Assembly: GCA_937930635.1 (NCBI GenBank)
Contig: CALHCF010000003.1
Coordinates: forward strand, 186,001 to 250,000
Direction of reading: 5' to 3'
Source: an uncultured Rhizobiaceae group bacterium
GTDB lineage: Bacteria; Pseudomonadota; Alphaproteobacteria; Rhizobiales; Rhizobiaceae
DNA: 64,000 bases
In this document: one piece after another, positions 17,542 through 27,590 of the stretch
Layout of the letters: every line of letters begins with the position of its first letter
Numbering within the stretch: position 1 is the first letter of the stretch
Notes under the pieces: generated by a model
The model's input: the letters and a program-made list of their open reading frames with translations, nothing else
Database searches by the model: none
What the model was told of the DNA's origin: nothing
Translations under genes and position numbers: made by a program

Positions 17542-17578
17542 AATTTCGCCAACAATCGTTTGGTTTGTCGGCGAAATT
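17542..17578. terminator. Inverted repeat between cyclase and desaturase genes
   Basis: Fourteen bases (AATTTCGCCAACAA) repeat inverted at 17565-17578 with a single G-U-type mismatch and a nine-base loop. It starts ten bases after the cyclase stop and ends 16 bases before the desaturase ATG, so it could be a terminator or an attenuator. Confidence 0.5.
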
Positions 17579-17594
17579 CGCGTTACAGTTTGGC

Positions 17595-18500
17595 ATGGAT
17601 CACAAGGCTTTTATTGCGTCGCTCTCCAACGATGAGCGGCGCAAACTCACTCAAAAATCGGATAGTGCCGGGCTTCTTCAGTTGGCAGCCCATATCGGAC
17701 TGATCACCCTGGGTGCGATCTATGTCGGATTTGGAGGGCCTTTTTGGCCGGTGGTTCTGGTCCCACTAGGGATTGCAATCATCTTTCTTTTTACGCTGAT
17801 GCATGAGGCAATCCACAAAACGCCGTTTGCGACGGTCAGGATTAATGACCTTGTTGCCCAAATCTGTGGTCTGGTGCTTGTACTTCCTGCTGGTTGGTTT
17901 CGCTATTTCCATTTAGCCCATCACCGGCACACGCAAGATCCGGAAAAAGACCCGGAGCTTGCGAGCTCCAAGCCAGAAACTTTCATCGCCTATGCCATCC
18001 ACATCACCGGCGTTCCTGTTTGGGTCAGCCAGATCAGGACCCTGTTTGCGAATGCTATTTTCCCCAATACCCATGACTATGTTCCTGCTGGTGGAAAAGC
18101 GAAAGTCCGGCGCGAGGCTCGCATCATGCTGGCACTCTATGCAACTTTGATAGCTTTATCTTTCACCGCCAACAGTACGATCCTGTTGTGGATCTGGATT
18201 GTCCCCGCTGTGCTGGGCCAACCTTTTTTGCGGCTCTATCTGCTGGCTGAACACGGGCGTTGTGCATTGGCTGCCAACATGTTTGAAAACACCCGCACGA
18301 CCCTTACCAACCGCGTCGTGCGCTTTATCGCCTGGAATATGCCCTATCACGCGGAACACCATGCCTATCCGTCGGTTCCCTTTCACAAGCTTCCCGACAT
18401 GCATAGGCAGACACGCCAGCATCTGGCAGCACTTTCATCAGGCTACACCGAGTTCCACCGCAACTATACAAGCGCGTTCAAACAGCAGTCCTCAGGATGA
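17595..18500 (+). CDS. Membrane fatty acid desaturase
   Basis: A 301-residue integral membrane di-iron enzyme. The three histidine boxes are complete: HEAIH (70-74), HLAHHRH (106-112) and HAEHH (252-256). Hydrophobic stretches around 28-68, 84-100, 178-190 and 195-216 fit four or more membrane passes. It introduces a double bond, or hydroxylates, an acyl or carotenoid-like substrate. The start at 17595 replaces an in-frame TTG at 17565 that lies inside the upstream inverted repeat. It converges on the enolase-superfamily gene with 24 bases between. Confidence 0.9.
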   Translation: MDHKAFIASLSNDERRKLTQKSDSAGLLQLAAHIGLITLGAIYVGFGGPFWPVVLVPLGIAIIFLFTLMHEAIHKTPFATVRINDLVAQICGLVLVLPAGWFRYFHLAHHRHTQDPEKDPELASSKPETFIAYAIHITGVPVWVSQIRTLFANAIFPNTHDYVPAGGKAKVRREARIMLALYATLIALSFTANSTILLWIWIVPAVLGQPFLRLYLLAEHGRCALAANMFENTRTTLTNRVVRFIAWNMPYHAEHHAYPSVPFHKLPDMHRQTRQHLAALSSGYTEFHRNYTSAFKQQSSG

Positions 18501-18524
18501 GCACCAAAAGAGAGTTGTACGATT

Positions 18525-19667
18525 CTACAGCACGATCTCACGCGCCGGGGTGAAATGATCGAGGTCGCGCGGTTTGTAGACATATTGGTCAAACACGTCC
18601 TTGTTCAACTCGACACCCAGCCCCGGCTTGGTGGGTAGTGCAAATGCGCCATCCTTCATCACAAGCGGTTCGACAAGAACATCCTCGCGTTCCGGTACCG
18701 GGATGTATTCCATGATCCGGAAATTCGGCATACAGGCGGAAGCATGGATGGTGGCGGCGGTGCACACCGGTCCGTTGCAATTGTGCGGAATGACCGGGCA
18801 ATAATAAGCCTCCGCCATCATCGCAATCTTACGCAGTTCATTCATGCCGCCCGTATAAATTGCGTCCGGTTGGATATAATCGCAGGCGTATTTTTCCAGC
18901 ACCTCGCGAAATTGATGGCGCGCAACATAGCGCTCACCAGTTGCTATCGGTGTCGTTGTGGTGCGTTTGAGTTCCACAAATGCATCCAGGTTTTCAGGCG
19001 GCAACGGTTCCTCAAAAAAGTACAAGTCATATTCTTCGAAACGCTTCGCCAGACGACGCGCCTGAGGCAGATCAAACCGACCATGCGCATCGACCATTAA
19101 CCGGACATCAGGCCCGACAGCTTCACGAACCTGACGCACGCACTCAACCGTAATGTGCTCCTGTTCAGGTGTCATGGAATGCGCCACGCTTCCAAAGGGG
19201 CTCCACTTCAGGGCCTGAAATCCATTCTCCACCGCGCGAGCGGCGCTTTCAGCATATTCGCCGACACTGGTCTTCCCCATCCTGGTTTTCATGAACCAAT
19301 AATTGCCATAGGCCGCGACAGTGTCACGCACGGGGCCGCCAAAAAGCTCATAACAGGGCACACCGAGTGCTTTGCCTTTGATGTCCCAACACGCAATCTC
19401 AATTGCGCTCAGCGCGACGTTCACCAAAAGATCTGAGCGAAGAAACTGCCCCCGGTACCGGTCTTCCCAAAGGTATTCGATCGCGCGCGGATCCTTGCCG
19501 ATAACCGTTCTTTTATAGTCTTCGATGAGCGTAACCATCGTGCGTTCAAAAGGCTCAATTGTCGCCTCCCCGACCCCGGTAATTCCTTCATCGGTTTCAA
19601 CTTCGATGAAGACCCAGTTTCGCCGGTGCGCCTCTACCAGATAGGTTTTGATATCAACGATTTTCAT
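18525..19667 (-). CDS. Enolase-superfamily sugar-acid dehydratase (mandelate racemase/galactonate dehydratase-like)
   Basis: A 380-residue enzyme. The N-terminal capping domain (1-115) is followed by a TIM barrel with metal ligands D193 (MVDAHGRFD), the glutamates of FFEEPLPPEN (219/220) and E245 (ATGERY), plus H195 and H295 (IPHNCNGP). The Asp-x-His pair at 193/195 resembles D-galactonate/D-mannonate-type dehydratases, which make 2-keto-3-deoxy sugar acids. AGGGG lies before the ATG. It is six bases downstream of an LDH2-family dehydrogenase gene, so the pair probably works in one catabolic route; the substrate is unknown. Confidence 0.9.
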   Translation of the reverse strand: MKIVDIKTYLVEAHRRNWVFIEVETDEGITGVGEATIEPFERTMVTLIEDYKRTVIGKDPRAIEYLWEDRYRGQFLRSDLLVNVALSAIEIACWDIKGKALGVPCYELFGGPVRDTVAAYGNYWFMKTRMGKTSVGEYAESAARAVENGFQALKWSPFGSVAHSMTPEQEHITVECVRQVREAVGPDVRLMVDAHGRFDLPQARRLAKRFEEYDLYFFEEPLPPENLDAFVELKRTTTTPIATGERYVARHQFREVLEKYACDYIQPDAIYTGGMNELRKIAMMAEAYYCPVIPHNCNGPVCTAATIHASACMPNFRIMEYIPVPEREDVLVEPLVMKDGAFALPTKPGLGVELNKDVFDQYVYKPRDLDHFTPAREIVL

Positions 19668-19673
19668 CTGCGT

Positions 19674-20717
19674 TCACCCCTGCTTCAAGTCTGCGGACAG
19701 CGCCATGACCTGAGACCATGTTTCCTCTGGAACCGCGATGATACCATTACTCCTGCGCCGCTGTTCCCGCTCCCGTTCACCAGGAATTTCCACCCGGTCA
19801 AAACCTGGAGCCGGCGGGCAGTTGCGAAGATCCGCAAGAACCTCTTCCGCAGCGGCCTGCAGAGCATCCGGCTGCCGGAACTTGCGGGTATCAATAGCCA
19901 GAACAAACCAGTTGCATTCGGGTGAAGAGGGACCAAGCATTGCCTCACCAATCAGCTCGGCCATCAAAGACAGCGCAAAGCCTTTGTGCCCCCCCATCGG
20001 CAGGATCGCCCCACCATTGAAATAATCCTCCGGTTCGCGGGTGGGATTGCCATTGCGGTCGATGACACAACCTTCAGGCAGCTTCGCCCCGGCAGACCGT
20101 GCAGCATAAATCCAGCCACCGGCGATTTTCCCGGTAGCAAAATCCATAACCACAGGCCCTCGATCTCCCCCCGGAATGCCGATGCACCAGGGGTTGGTGG
20201 GAAGCATCCCTTTCGTGCCGCCGTGGGGTGCAACCATTCCATGAACCCGATGGTTACCACCTCCGGTAGATATCGTGAGGAAACCTTTAGCGGCTGCATC
20301 GTCCGCAAACGCCCCATGGCGACCGGTGTGTCCGGTGTTGAGCACCGAAATCGCCGACAAGCCATTTTCTGCCGTCAGGGCGATCGCAGTTTCATAGGCC
20401 AAACTCATGGCCGGGATTCCGTTTCCCATATGGCCATCCACCACCGTGACACCGGTCTCGGTCTTTCTGACTTCCGGCCGAACATCAATCCGCATGGTGC
20501 CGTCGCGCATCCGTTCAGCGTATTGCATCACCCGCATAACGCCGTGGCTTTCCATGCCACACAGATTGGCATCAATCAGGTGATCGGTGATGGCCTGACT
20601 GATATCGTGCGGACAGCCCAGCCGGGTGAAGATATCGACCACAATTCCAGTCGCCTCATGCGCTGCCACCTCTACTCGCTCACCGGACAATTCCAGTTTG
20701 GAAGGAATATTGATCAT
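19674..20717 (-). CDS. Malate/L-lactate dehydrogenase family (LDH2) oxidoreductase
   Basis: A 347-residue NAD(P)-dependent enzyme of the YlbC/ComC/YiaK family, unrelated to classical LDH. The family hallmarks NTGHTGRHGAFADDAAAKG (about 128-146) and NPWCIGIPGGDRGPVVMDFATG (about 178-199) are present. Members act on 2-oxo acids such as 2,3-diketo-L-gulonate, ureidoglycolate or pyrroline-2-carboxylate. It is the first gene of a two-gene operon with the sugar-acid dehydratase. No transporter or regulator for the route is adjacent. Confidence 0.92.
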   Translation of the reverse strand: MINIPSKLELSGERVEVAAHEATGIVVDIFTRLGCPHDISQAITDHLIDANLCGMESHGVMRVMQYAERMRDGTMRIDVRPEVRKTETGVTVVDGHMGNGIPAMSLAYETAIALTAENGLSAISVLNTGHTGRHGAFADDAAAKGFLTISTGGGNHRVHGMVAPHGGTKGMLPTNPWCIGIPGGDRGPVVMDFATGKIAGGWIYAARSAGAKLPEGCVIDRNGNPTREPEDYFNGGAILPMGGHKGFALSLMAELIGEAMLGPSSPECNWFVLAIDTRKFRQPDALQAAAEEVLADLRNCPPAPGFDRVEIPGEREREQRRRSNGIIAVPEETWSQVMALSADLKQG

Positions 20718-20921
20718 TGAGAAAGCTCCAGCCTAAGTCGTCAGAATCAGTGAACAGCATCATTAATTGGGCATTGTTCAAAGCTTGCTCGCAATCGGGT
20801 TCTGCGGCAAGAGACAAGTATCAGGGGCATCGATCACTGACTGGAAGAGCCAGCCACGAAATTCTGTGGTAACCTGACGGCCTTACAGTGATTCACGTTC
20901 TCTCCTCCGGCTAATCTGAAC

Positions 20922-21431
20922 ATGCAGCATTCCACTCGTATCATCGGCATTGACCCGGGCTTGCGAAACACCGGCTGGGGGGTCATCGAGACGGAGGGAA
21001 CGCGCCTGCGTTTCATCGCAGCAGGAACCGTCAAATCCAGAACGAAAGCCGCATTGGCAGAACGGCTGTGCGAATTACATGATGGCCTGGTCGATGTTTT
21101 GACCAACCATGGGCCTGACGAAGCAGCCGTTGAAAACACTTTCGTCAACAAGGACGCAGGCGCAACGCTGAAACTTGGTCAGGCGCGCGGCATTGCCATG
21201 CTGGTCCCTGCACGTGCCGGGCTTGTGGTTGCGGAATATGCTCCAAACGCTGTGAAAAAATCGGTTATTGGCGTCGGCCACGGCGATAAGGCACAGATTA
21301 AGCTGATGGTTGGAATGCTGCTGCCCAAGGCCGTCTGGGATACTGACGATGCAGCAGACGCCCTCGCCATTGCAATCTGTCATGCTCACCACCGGGGTAA
21401 TGCAAGCGCTCGTATTGCCGCCGCCCTATAA
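20922..21431 (+). CDS. ruvC: Holliday junction resolvase RuvC
   Basis: A 169-residue endonuclease that cleaves Holliday junctions delivered by RuvAB. The catalytic acidic residues can be read: D11 in [15 protein letters not shown]71 in AAVENTF, and D143/D146 in [13 protein letters not shown]. Normal length. Its 3' end overlaps the convergent saccharopine-dehydrogenase-like gene by six bases. RuvA and ruvB, usually adjacent, start 2.6 kb further on, behind three opposite-strand genes. Confidence 0.97.
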   Translation: MQHSTRIIGIDPGLRNTGWGVIETEGTRLRFIAAGTVKSRTKAALAERLCELHDGLVDVLTNHGPDEAAVENTFVNKDAGATLKLGQARGIAMLVPARAGLVVAEYAPNAVKKSVIGVGHGDKAQIKLMVGMLLPKAVWDTDDAADALAIAICHAHHRGNASARIAAAL

Positions 21432-22559
21432 GGCGAGATCGTCAATACGCGTTTCTATCGAATAGTATTGCATTTCGGCTTCTATGGCGGCCAGGGGCAA
21501 TTGGCCACTCACAACCGATGCACCGGGCGATGCACCGGGAGAAAAATCGTCTTTGAGCAGCGCACGCACGACAGCGGCAGCGGCAAGAACCGGAACGCAC
21601 GGGCCATGATCATCTTTTGCCAGAAGTGACCAGCGCTTTCGAACAGGCTGGCCATCACCATCCCTGCCAGTTGTCAAGACAATCATCCCGCCGGTATCGC
21701 CTGTCATCCATTGCGTCAGGCTGCGCGCCCGCACCAAAAGTGGAACCAGGAATTGAGGATCGGGAAATAGCTTCCTGCGAACGAGCGTCGAGAGGTTTTC
21801 CAGCCCGTATTGTTCCAGACGGGACTCAAGCCCCGCTGCAAAGCGTATCGAACCGGCAACCTGATAAAGCGGACCTAAAATTTGCGCATCTGCGGTTTCT
21901 GCTGTGGCAACGCGCCGATTGCCCAGACCGGGAATATCCAGTGATCGACCGTTCGACCAACCGATCGTTTCCGCCAGTTCACCACCCTCCCACGCAGGAA
22001 TTGGTTTGCCGGCATAGGTCAGAATAGCTTTGATAACCGACCGACCAACCTGACTTTTTCCACCGGGCGTGATGGCGATCTCGAGTGATTCGATCGATTG
22101 CCAGCCCGCCACCAGTTCCGCGACCACTGCAGAAGAAAGAGCAGGGGTGGAGCTTGCACCGGCAAATCCACAAACGCCTTTTGATTTGGCAAGATCGTCC
22201 AACGCCTCGCCGTAGCCCAGCAGGTAGTCACGGGCATCAGCCAGGTCGATCATGTGACACCCCAATCCGAGCACCTGGCGGGCAGTATCATACCCCGCCC
22301 CCTGGAAAGGGCCGGAACAGTCAATCACGGCCCATGGGGCAAGGCTGGCCATAGCATGTTCAAAGGCGTCTCCCGTATCCAGAGCCATACCTTTGATATC
22401 GGCTCCAGCGTGTTCGCCACGCAGCGTTGCGGCAAGTTCTTTGGCTTTTTTTGCAGAACGGGAGGTCACTGTCAGCTGGATTCCGGCCATCGGCGCAAGG
22501 TGTCGCGCCAGACGTCGACCAAACACACCGGTCCCCCCAATCAGCACAACATGCTTCAA
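21426..22559 (-). CDS. Saccharopine dehydrogenase-like NAD(P)-binding protein
   Basis: A 377-residue protein with an N-terminal Rossmann fold ([19 protein letters not shown], 4-22) and the general plan of saccharopine dehydrogenase-like oxidoreductases, in which the C-terminal half is variable. It is not the lysine-pathway enzyme by any visible signature. Its start overlaps the stop of the upstream DUF4166 gene by four bases (ATGA), so they are translationally coupled. The two domains are found fused in some bacteria, as I recall, suggesting one functional unit. Confidence 0.85.
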   Translation of the reverse strand: MKHVVLIGGTGVFGRRLARHLAPMAGIQLTVTSRSAKKAKELAATLRGEHAGADIKGMALDTGDAFEHAMASLAPWAVIDCSGPFQGAGYDTARQVLGLGCHMIDLADARDYLLGYGEALDDLAKSKGVCGFAGASSTPALSSAVVAELVAGWQSIESLEIAITPGGKSQVGRSVIKAILTYAGKPIPAWEGGELAETIGWSNGRSLDIPGLGNRRVATAETADAQILGPLYQVAGSIRFAAGLESRLEQYGLENLSTLVRRKLFPDPQFLVPLLVRARSLTQWMTGDTGGMIVLTTGRDGDGQPVRKRWSLLAKDDHGPCVPVLAAAAVVRALLKDDFSPGASPGASVVSGQLPLAAIEAEMQYYSIETRIDDLAL

Positions 22560-23227
22560 TGAACATACCCTTCTTCACGGTAACACCCGACCTGACGCAG
22601 CAAGGTGCCCAGAACCCGGTGGCGCAGCAGCAGGCCGAATTCAAACGTGCCATTGCCCTTATCCGCATGGGTAACCTGCAGATCGCCCGGCGTCATGAAT
22701 TGGGGCAAACGTAATCGCCATTTCCCGAATTTCAGGTAGTAACCGGCGCTTTCGAAATAGAGCGTTTCATCAGCGACCCGCACATTCAGCGCCATAGCAA
22801 TACCGCAGCCAACATACTCTTCCAGTCCCGTTGGTCCGCCAAAGCGTTTTGCAGAATGAATGACCTGCGGAAAACGTGTATTATTGGCGTACAGGCGGGT
22901 CCAGACCTGCCCACCATTGGCAACATCTTCGGTGACACTCACGACGCTTGGCACATTGATGTCTTCGCAGACAGGAAGCGGCGCTCCGATAATACGCAGG
23001 GCATGGGCAAGAATGCGCCCTGTCCGGTTCATTGTCATTTCGGTCAGGCGACCGATATAGACGACCGCTTTGCCATCCGTGACCCGCTTGGAAAACCGCG
23101 CTCGCGTTGCGGCTGGCAGAGCCGCCCATTCGTCGGCCGGAAGCAGGTTCCTGAACCTTAGATCGTGCACGCTGGCACCACCTTCATGCGCAACCAACTC
23201 AGCAATTTTTCTCGGTTCGGCGGCCAT
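22556..23227 (-). CDS. DUF4166 domain protein
   Basis: A 223-residue protein matching DUF4166 as I remember it: a central WTRLYANNTRFPQVIHSAKRF segment, GCGIAMALNVRVADETLYFES and a C-terminal RLRLPQFMTPGDLQVTH. No signal peptide or membrane segment. The function is unknown. It overlaps the downstream saccharopine-dehydrogenase-like gene by four bases and lies 53 bases after a GbsR-type regulator gene on the same strand, forming a three-gene cassette inserted between ruvC and ruvA. Confidence 0.8.
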   Translation of the reverse strand: MAAEPRKIAELVAHEGGASVHDLRFRNLLPADEWAALPAATRARFSKRVTDGKAVVYIGRLTEMTMNRTGRILAHALRIIGAPLPVCEDINVPSVVSVTEDVANGGQVWTRLYANNTRFPQVIHSAKRFGGPTGLEEYVGCGIAMALNVRVADETLYFESAGYYLKFGKWRLRLPQFMTPGDLQVTHADKGNGTFEFGLLLRHRVLGTLLRQVGCYREEGYVH

Positions 23228-23280
23228 CTTTATGCCTTTCAGGTCTTTTGAAGACTAATTTCGGTTTTCCGCATGCCCCC

Positions 23281-23835
23281 CTACGATCGTCCGCCAGGCA
23301 GGAGGCTTGCGAGCCTGGCACCCATTTTCATCATCGCCATCCGCTTTGATTTCGAAATGGTCAGCATCTGGTGGTAGAATGAGTCGGCAGTTTCAGTAAA
23401 TTCGAGCATCGCGCGCAGGCGATCATGCTGTACCCTGCTTACGGCCTTGTCCGAACTCGCGCTGTCCATACATTCACGCAAGACCTGAAGTGCGGGATCC
23501 ACCTCCCGCTGTTTACGACCGGCGGCTATGCGTGCGGCAATCTCCCATACATCAGTTTCCGCCACAAAATGCTCTCTACGGTCACCCTTCACCGGCACGC
23601 GGGCAATCAGCTTCCAGGCCTGTAATTCTTTGAGCGAGTTGGAAACATTGGACCGTGCCATCGAAAGCGTCTCGGCAATGGTCTCTGCGGTCTGAGGTTC
23701 CTCACAAAGATATAGAAACGCATGAATCTGACTAACAGAACGGTTCACCCCCCAGCTTCCCCCAAGGTCGCCCCACTGAAGCACAAACATATCAATCGCC
23801 TTGGGCAGGTTGTCCATCTTGTGCAGTCCGTCCAT
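23281..23835 (-). CDS. GbsR/MarR-family transcriptional regulator
   Basis: A 184-residue winged-helix regulator. The region [48 protein letters not shown] (about 29-77) is the GbsR-type MarR HTH; a helical dimerisation region follows. Such proteins respond to small ligands, choline in the case of GbsR. It is first in a cassette with DUF4166 and a saccharopine-dehydrogenase-like gene, which it probably controls. No clear ribosome site precedes the listed ATG; ATG at 23817 is possible. Confidence 0.88.
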   Translation of the reverse strand: MDGLHKMDNLPKAIDMFVLQWGDLGGSWGVNRSVSQIHAFLYLCEEPQTAETIAETLSMARSNVSNSLKELQAWKLIARVPVKGDRREHFVAETDVWEIAARIAAGRKQREVDPALQVLRECMDSASSDKAVSRVQHDRLRAMLEFTETADSFYHQMLTISKSKRMAMMKMGARLASLLPGGRS

Positions 23836-24047
23836 CGGTCGGTGAATTTTCTTTATTTCTGTTAATACAGAATTTACAGATATTAAAGGCAGAAATCAAG
23901 GTCTGCCTGTCACAATTTCAACAAGGGTTAACTGTCCAACCGGGTGTCATCGATGACACAATTGCCATGTGCACAGCCCGTGCAACCGCTTGTTCTTTGT
24001 CCGTACCGCCGCCATTGTGCGGCATCAGACAGAGCTGGTTTGGACCC

Positions 24048-24665
24048 ATGATTGGCAAACTCAAAGGCACGGTTGATTCCATTGGTGAGGACTGGGTGAT
24101 CATTGACGTTCACGGCGTCGGCTATCAGGTACATTGCTCTACCCGTACGATGGGCGCATTGCCTGCGATTGGAGAAGCCGCCGTGCTGGCGATTGAAACC
24201 CATGTGCGCGAGACAGAAATCAAGCTTTTCGGCTTCACCGCCGATCTGGAACGCAACTGGTTTCGGCTGCTTCAAAATGTGCAGGGCGTCGGCGCCAAGG
24301 TAGCGCTGGCCATTCTCGGCACACTGACACCCGGTGACCTTGCCTCCGCCATTGCCCTGCAGGACAAAGCCATGGTTGCCCGAGCGCCCGGCGTTGGCCC
24401 TAAAGTTGCACAACGCATTGTCGCAGAGCTGAAAGACAAAGCCCCCGCGTTGTCGGGCGATGCCACCGGCACAATCGGGTTACAACAAGAACTTGGCGAA
24501 GGCGTTGCAACCAGTGCGGTACAGGATGCCGTGAGCGCGCTCACCAATCTGGGCTATTCCAACCAACAGGCCAGTGCTGCTGTAAGCTCTGCCCTCGCAA
24601 ACGCCGGAGAAGACGCAGACAGCGGCACGCTTATTCGACTGGGATTGAAGGAATTGAGTGGGTGA
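24048..24665 (+). CDS. ruvA: Holliday junction branch migration protein RuvA
   Basis: A 205-residue DNA-binding subunit that targets RuvB to Holliday junctions. The OB-fold domain starts [20 protein letters not shown]; the helix-hairpin-helix domain holds [16 protein letters not shown] and [19 protein letters not shown]; the C-terminal RuvB-binding domain is [18 protein letters not shown] onward. ATG 24048 gives the standard N-terminus; an in-frame ATG at 23967 does not. A 217-base gap separates it from ruvB, unusual for a pair that is often nearly contiguous. Confidence 0.97.
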   Translation: MIGKLKGTVDSIGEDWVIIDVHGVGYQVHCSTRTMGALPAIGEAAVLAIETHVRETEIKLFGFTADLERNWFRLLQNVQGVGAKVALAILGTLTPGDLASAIALQDKAMVARAPGVGPKVAQRIVAELKDKAPALSGDATGTIGLQQELGEGVATSAVQDAVSALTNLGYSNQQASAAVSSALANAGEDADSGTLIRLGLKELSG

Positions 24666-24689
24666 GCACGAAAAACCGGCACGTATATT

Positions 24690-24845
24690 TTGTTCGGTAT
24701 TTTCTCAGTATTTTCCATATCGCGCGATGTCAGCTCCTTCGCTGGTTTCGCGACAGTCATGGTTGCAGACACTATTTTATTGGGCGACATAGCTGTAGGT
24801 ATTTCTGGAGCGATTATTTTGATTGTCATGGCCGTCTTCACATGA
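24690..24845 (+). CDS. Possible tiny hydrophobic protein between ruvA and ruvB
   Basis: In the same frame as ruvA, the sequence stays open from just after the ruvA stop to a TGA at 24843-24845. It would encode a strikingly hydrophobic peptide containing [20 protein letters not shown] and then [12 protein letters not shown], which looks like one or two membrane helices. The only start candidates are TTG at 24690 (51 residues) and an internal ATG at 24759, and no good ribosome site is visible. It could be a genuine small membrane protein, decayed sequence or chance. Confidence 0.25.
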   Translation: MFGIFSVFSISRDVSSFAGFATVMVADTILLGDIAVGISGAIILIVMAVFT

Positions 24846-24882
24846 AAACCGATGTCAAAAACCAAACTGGCTGGGCTTAGCG

Positions 24883-25926
24883 ATGACTGACACCCGCATC
24901 ATTGATGGCGAACCCAGAAGCGAAGATCTGGACGCCTCAATTCGTCCGGAACGGTTAGCCGATTTTACTGGTCAAGAGCAGGCGCGTGCCAATCTTTCGG
25001 TTTTCATCGAAGCTGCCAAGCAGCGAGGCGAAGCTCTGGACCATGTGCTTTTTGTCGGTCCACCAGGACTTGGCAAAACCACCCTGGCCCAGATCATGGC
25101 CAAGGAACTCGGCGTCAATTTCCGCTCCACTTCCGGCCCGGTCATCGCCAAGGCGGGCGATCTTGCCGCGCTGTTGACCAATCTAGAAGACCGCGATGTT
25201 CTTTTTATCGACGAGATCCACCGCCTGAACCCGGCGGTGGAGGAGATTCTCTATCCGGCGATGGAGGATTTTCAACTTGATCTCATTATCGGCGAAGGCC
25301 CTGCCGCCCGGTCGGTCAAGATTGATCTGGCCAAGTTTACGCTGGTAGCTGCGACGACCCGCCTGGGTCTGCTGACAACACCGCTGCGCGACCGGTTCGG
25401 CATCCCGGTACGCCTGCAATTTTACACTGTCCCTGAGCTGGAGCTTATTGTCACCCGTGGCGCCCGTATCATGGGAATTGGCATCGAGACTGATGGTGCA
25501 CTGGAAATTGCCCGCCGTGCCCGCGGCACACCACGCATTGCCGGACGCCTGCTGCGGCGGGTCCGTGACTTTGCGCTGGTTGATGGCAGTGACAGGATCA
25601 CCCGCCCGATTGCTGACCAGGCTCTGAATCAACTGGGCGTTGATTCAATCGGCCTTGACGAGCTCGACCGCCGCTATCTTGCGGTAATTGGCGAGAACTT
25701 TGGTGGCGGCCCTGTAGGCATCGAAACTATTGCCGCATCCCTCTCAGAACCGCGTGACGCTATTGAAGACATCATTGAGCCTTATCTGATCCAGCAAGGC
25801 TTCATCCAACGCACCCCGCGAGGTCGCGTGATGACGCCAAGAGCCTTTGATCACATGGGCTTTGCCGTGCCCGGAGGTCTTGAGACAAGACAGGCCGGGC
25901 TGTTTGAGGAGGAGGATGAGAGATGA
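24883..25926 (+). CDS. ruvB: Holliday junction branch migration ATPase RuvB
   Basis: A 347-residue AAA+ motor. Walker A GPPGLGKT (59-66), Walker B with FIDEIHR (108-114), sensor [18 protein letters not shown] and the C-terminal winged helix ending [16 protein letters not shown] are all present. ATG 24883 gives the family-typical [22 protein letters not shown] start; an in-frame start at 24823 would add 20 residues. The stop overlaps the ATG of a class V aminotransferase gene by four bases, so these two are translationally coupled. Confidence 0.98.
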   Translation: MTDTRIIDGEPRSEDLDASIRPERLADFTGQEQARANLSVFIEAAKQRGEALDHVLFVGPPGLGKTTLAQIMAKELGVNFRSTSGPVIAKAGDLAALLTNLEDRDVLFIDEIHRLNPAVEEILYPAMEDFQLDLIIGEGPAARSVKIDLAKFTLVAATTRLGLLTTPLRDRFGIPVRLQFYTVPELELIVTRGARIMGIGIETDGALEIARRARGTPRIAGRLLRRVRDFALVDGSDRITRPIADQALNQLGVDSIGLDELDRRYLAVIGENFGGGPVGIETIAASLSEPRDAIEDIIEPYLIQQGFIQRTPRGRVMTPRAFDHMGFAVPGGLETRQAGLFEEEDER

Positions 25927-27104
25927 ACCCGGCTTCACCCCTACCCTGCCAACGCGACCTGTTCGACATCCCACGTGAAGTCTGCTTTTTGAATGCCGGA
26001 TCATGGTCTCCACTTCCAAAGAGTGCCGCGGAAGTTTGCAATCAGGGGTTTGCACGTAAGTCGCGCCCTTGGGAGATGTCGGCTAATCTTCAAAACGAGC
26101 AGTGTACAGCCGCTCGCGAAACCGCAGCCCGCATCATCAATGCCGACACCAACGATGTCGCAATCATTCCCTCCGTTGGGTACGGCGTCGCGACCGCAGC
26201 TAAAGCTATGAACCTGCCGGAAAACAGTCGGGTCATCGTCCTTGAAGACGACCATTCCTCCCCGGTTCTTGAATGGTCATCCAATCCAGACAACATGATG
26301 TCCGTCCGCACGGTTTCAGTCGGTTCAGATGGCAATTGGACCGCAGCTTTGCTGGCCGCAATCCAGGAAGAAAGCGCGAATGATCTGGCACTGGTTTCCG
26401 TCTCGAATGTCCATTGGGCTGATGGCGGTCTGGTGGACATCCAAGCCGTTCGCGCAGCGCTTACCAGATCGGGTGCCATGCTTGTAATCGATGCCACCCA
26501 TGCGGTGGGCGTTATTGACATGGATGTCACTCAACTGGACCCGGACTTCATGATCTTCCCAACGTATAAATGGCTGCTTGGTCCTTATGGACGCGCCTTT
26601 CTTTATGTTGCCAAGCGCCATCAAAACAGCCTGCCACTCGAACAGACAATGAGCGGACGACAGCGGGTGCGGGCAGAAGACCCGGTCTATTTTACCGATC
26701 TGACCTATCTTCCCGATGCCCGCCGTTTCGATATGGGCCAACGTGACTTTTTCATCTCCCTTGACCTGGCACAACACGGTATGGAGCTCATGGCAAACTG
26801 GGGCCATGCGGCGGTCTCCGCGCGTCTGTCCGGCCTGACCAGTCGCATCGCTGATGGTCTCAAAGACGCGGCCCTTCCTGTATCCGTGCCCGATAAGACA
26901 GTTCGGGCTCCTCACATTTTGTGTGTGAGTTTTCCAACCGGGATGCCGGACGCGCTTCCTGCAGCCTTGAAGGCGCGCAACGTTTACGTCGCACCCAGGC
27001 TTGGCCGGCTGCGCATCACCCCTCATGTCTACAATGACGAAGCTGATTGCGATCATTTCGTCAGCGCATTGCGCGACGCTCTACATGAGACATGCGCCAC
27101 ATGA
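25923..27104 (+). CDS. Class V PLP-dependent aminotransferase/cysteine desulfurase-fold protein
   Basis: A 393-residue PLP enzyme. The cofactor lysine is K216 in [12 protein letters not shown] and the aspartate that pairs with the pyridine nitrogen is D190 in VIDATHAVG. The start [13 protein letters not shown] resembles class V members acting on amino-acid-like substrates (isopenicillin-N-epimerase-like); no cysteine-desulfurase active-site loop is evident. It overlaps ruvB by four bases at one end and the thioesterase gene at the other, placing an unrelated metabolic gene inside the ruv-tol block. The reaction is unknown. Confidence 0.88.
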   Translation: MNPASPLPCQRDLFDIPREVCFLNAGSWSPLPKSAAEVCNQGFARKSRPWEMSANLQNEQCTAARETAARIINADTNDVAIIPSVGYGVATAAKAMNLPENSRVIVLEDDHSSPVLEWSSNPDNMMSVRTVSVGSDGNWTAALLAAIQEESANDLALVSVSNVHWADGGLVDIQAVRAALTRSGAMLVIDATHAVGVIDMDVTQLDPDFMIFPTYKWLLGPYGRAFLYVAKRHQNSLPLEQTMSGRQRVRAEDPVYFTDLTYLPDARRFDMGQRDFFISLDLAQHGMELMANWGHAAVSARLSGLTSRIADGLKDAALPVSVPDKTVRAPHILCVSFPTGMPDALPAALKARNVYVAPRLGRLRITPHVYNDEADCDHFVSALRDALHETCAT

Positions 27105-27556
27105 TTGACGCACCAACTGCCGTAAATTCCGGAACATTGTATGAAAACTTCCACACGCTTATGGAGCGGGTCTATTTCGAGCACACGGATTTTTCAGGTG
27201 TTGTCTATCACGCCCGCTACCTGGATTTCCTTGAACATGGCCGGTCAGACTATGTGCGTTTGCTTGGTGTCCATCACCGCAAAATGGCAGAGGGGCTTTA
27301 CGGCGAAAGCCTGGCCTTTGCGGTCCATCGAATGGAAATCGACTTCAAGGCGCCAGCTCGTATCGATGATGTTTTGACCATCAAAACCGAGCGCGGCGTA
27401 TTGAAGGGGCTACGGCTCACCTTCAATCAATCCATCAGCTGCGGCGATAATCTCCTGCTGAGCGCTGTTGTAACGGTTGTCTTGATGAACCCGCAGGGCA
27501 AGCCCAGGCGCTTTCCCGAAGAACTCCTGTCTTCACTTGGTGTTTCAGGCCGATAA
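27092..27556 (+). CDS. ybgC: YbgC-family acyl-CoA thioesterase of the Tol-Pal locus
   Basis: A 154-residue hot-dog-fold thioesterase. The active-site strand and helix VYFEHTDFSGVVYHARYLDFLEHGRSDY (about 28-55) carry the family Asp and His. YbgC hydrolyses acyl-CoA/ACP thioesters and is physically linked to the Tol system. The listed ATG overlaps the preceding gene by 13 bases; ATG at 27101, giving a four-base ATGA overlap, is an equally good start. It is 226 bases upstream of tolQ. Confidence 0.95.
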   Translation: MRHMIDAPTAVNSGTLYENFHTLMERVYFEHTDFSGVVYHARYLDFLEHGRSDYVRLLGVHHRKMAEGLYGESLAFAVHRMEIDFKAPARIDDVLTIKTERGVLKGLRLTFNQSISCGDNLLLSAVVTVVLMNPQGKPRRFPEELLSSLGVSGR

Positions 27557-27590
27557 ACCACGTTCACAACAGTCTTTTCCTTACACTTCA

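Noticed and set aside
19986-20720. Plus-strand 244-codon frame opposite the LDH2 gene
   Set aside because: Antisense shadow; the minus strand carries the family signatures.
24554-24865. Minus-strand 103-codon frame opposite ruvA end and the ruvA-ruvB gap
   Set aside because: Antisense to ruvA over half its length; composition is what the reverse of a hydrophobic frame gives.
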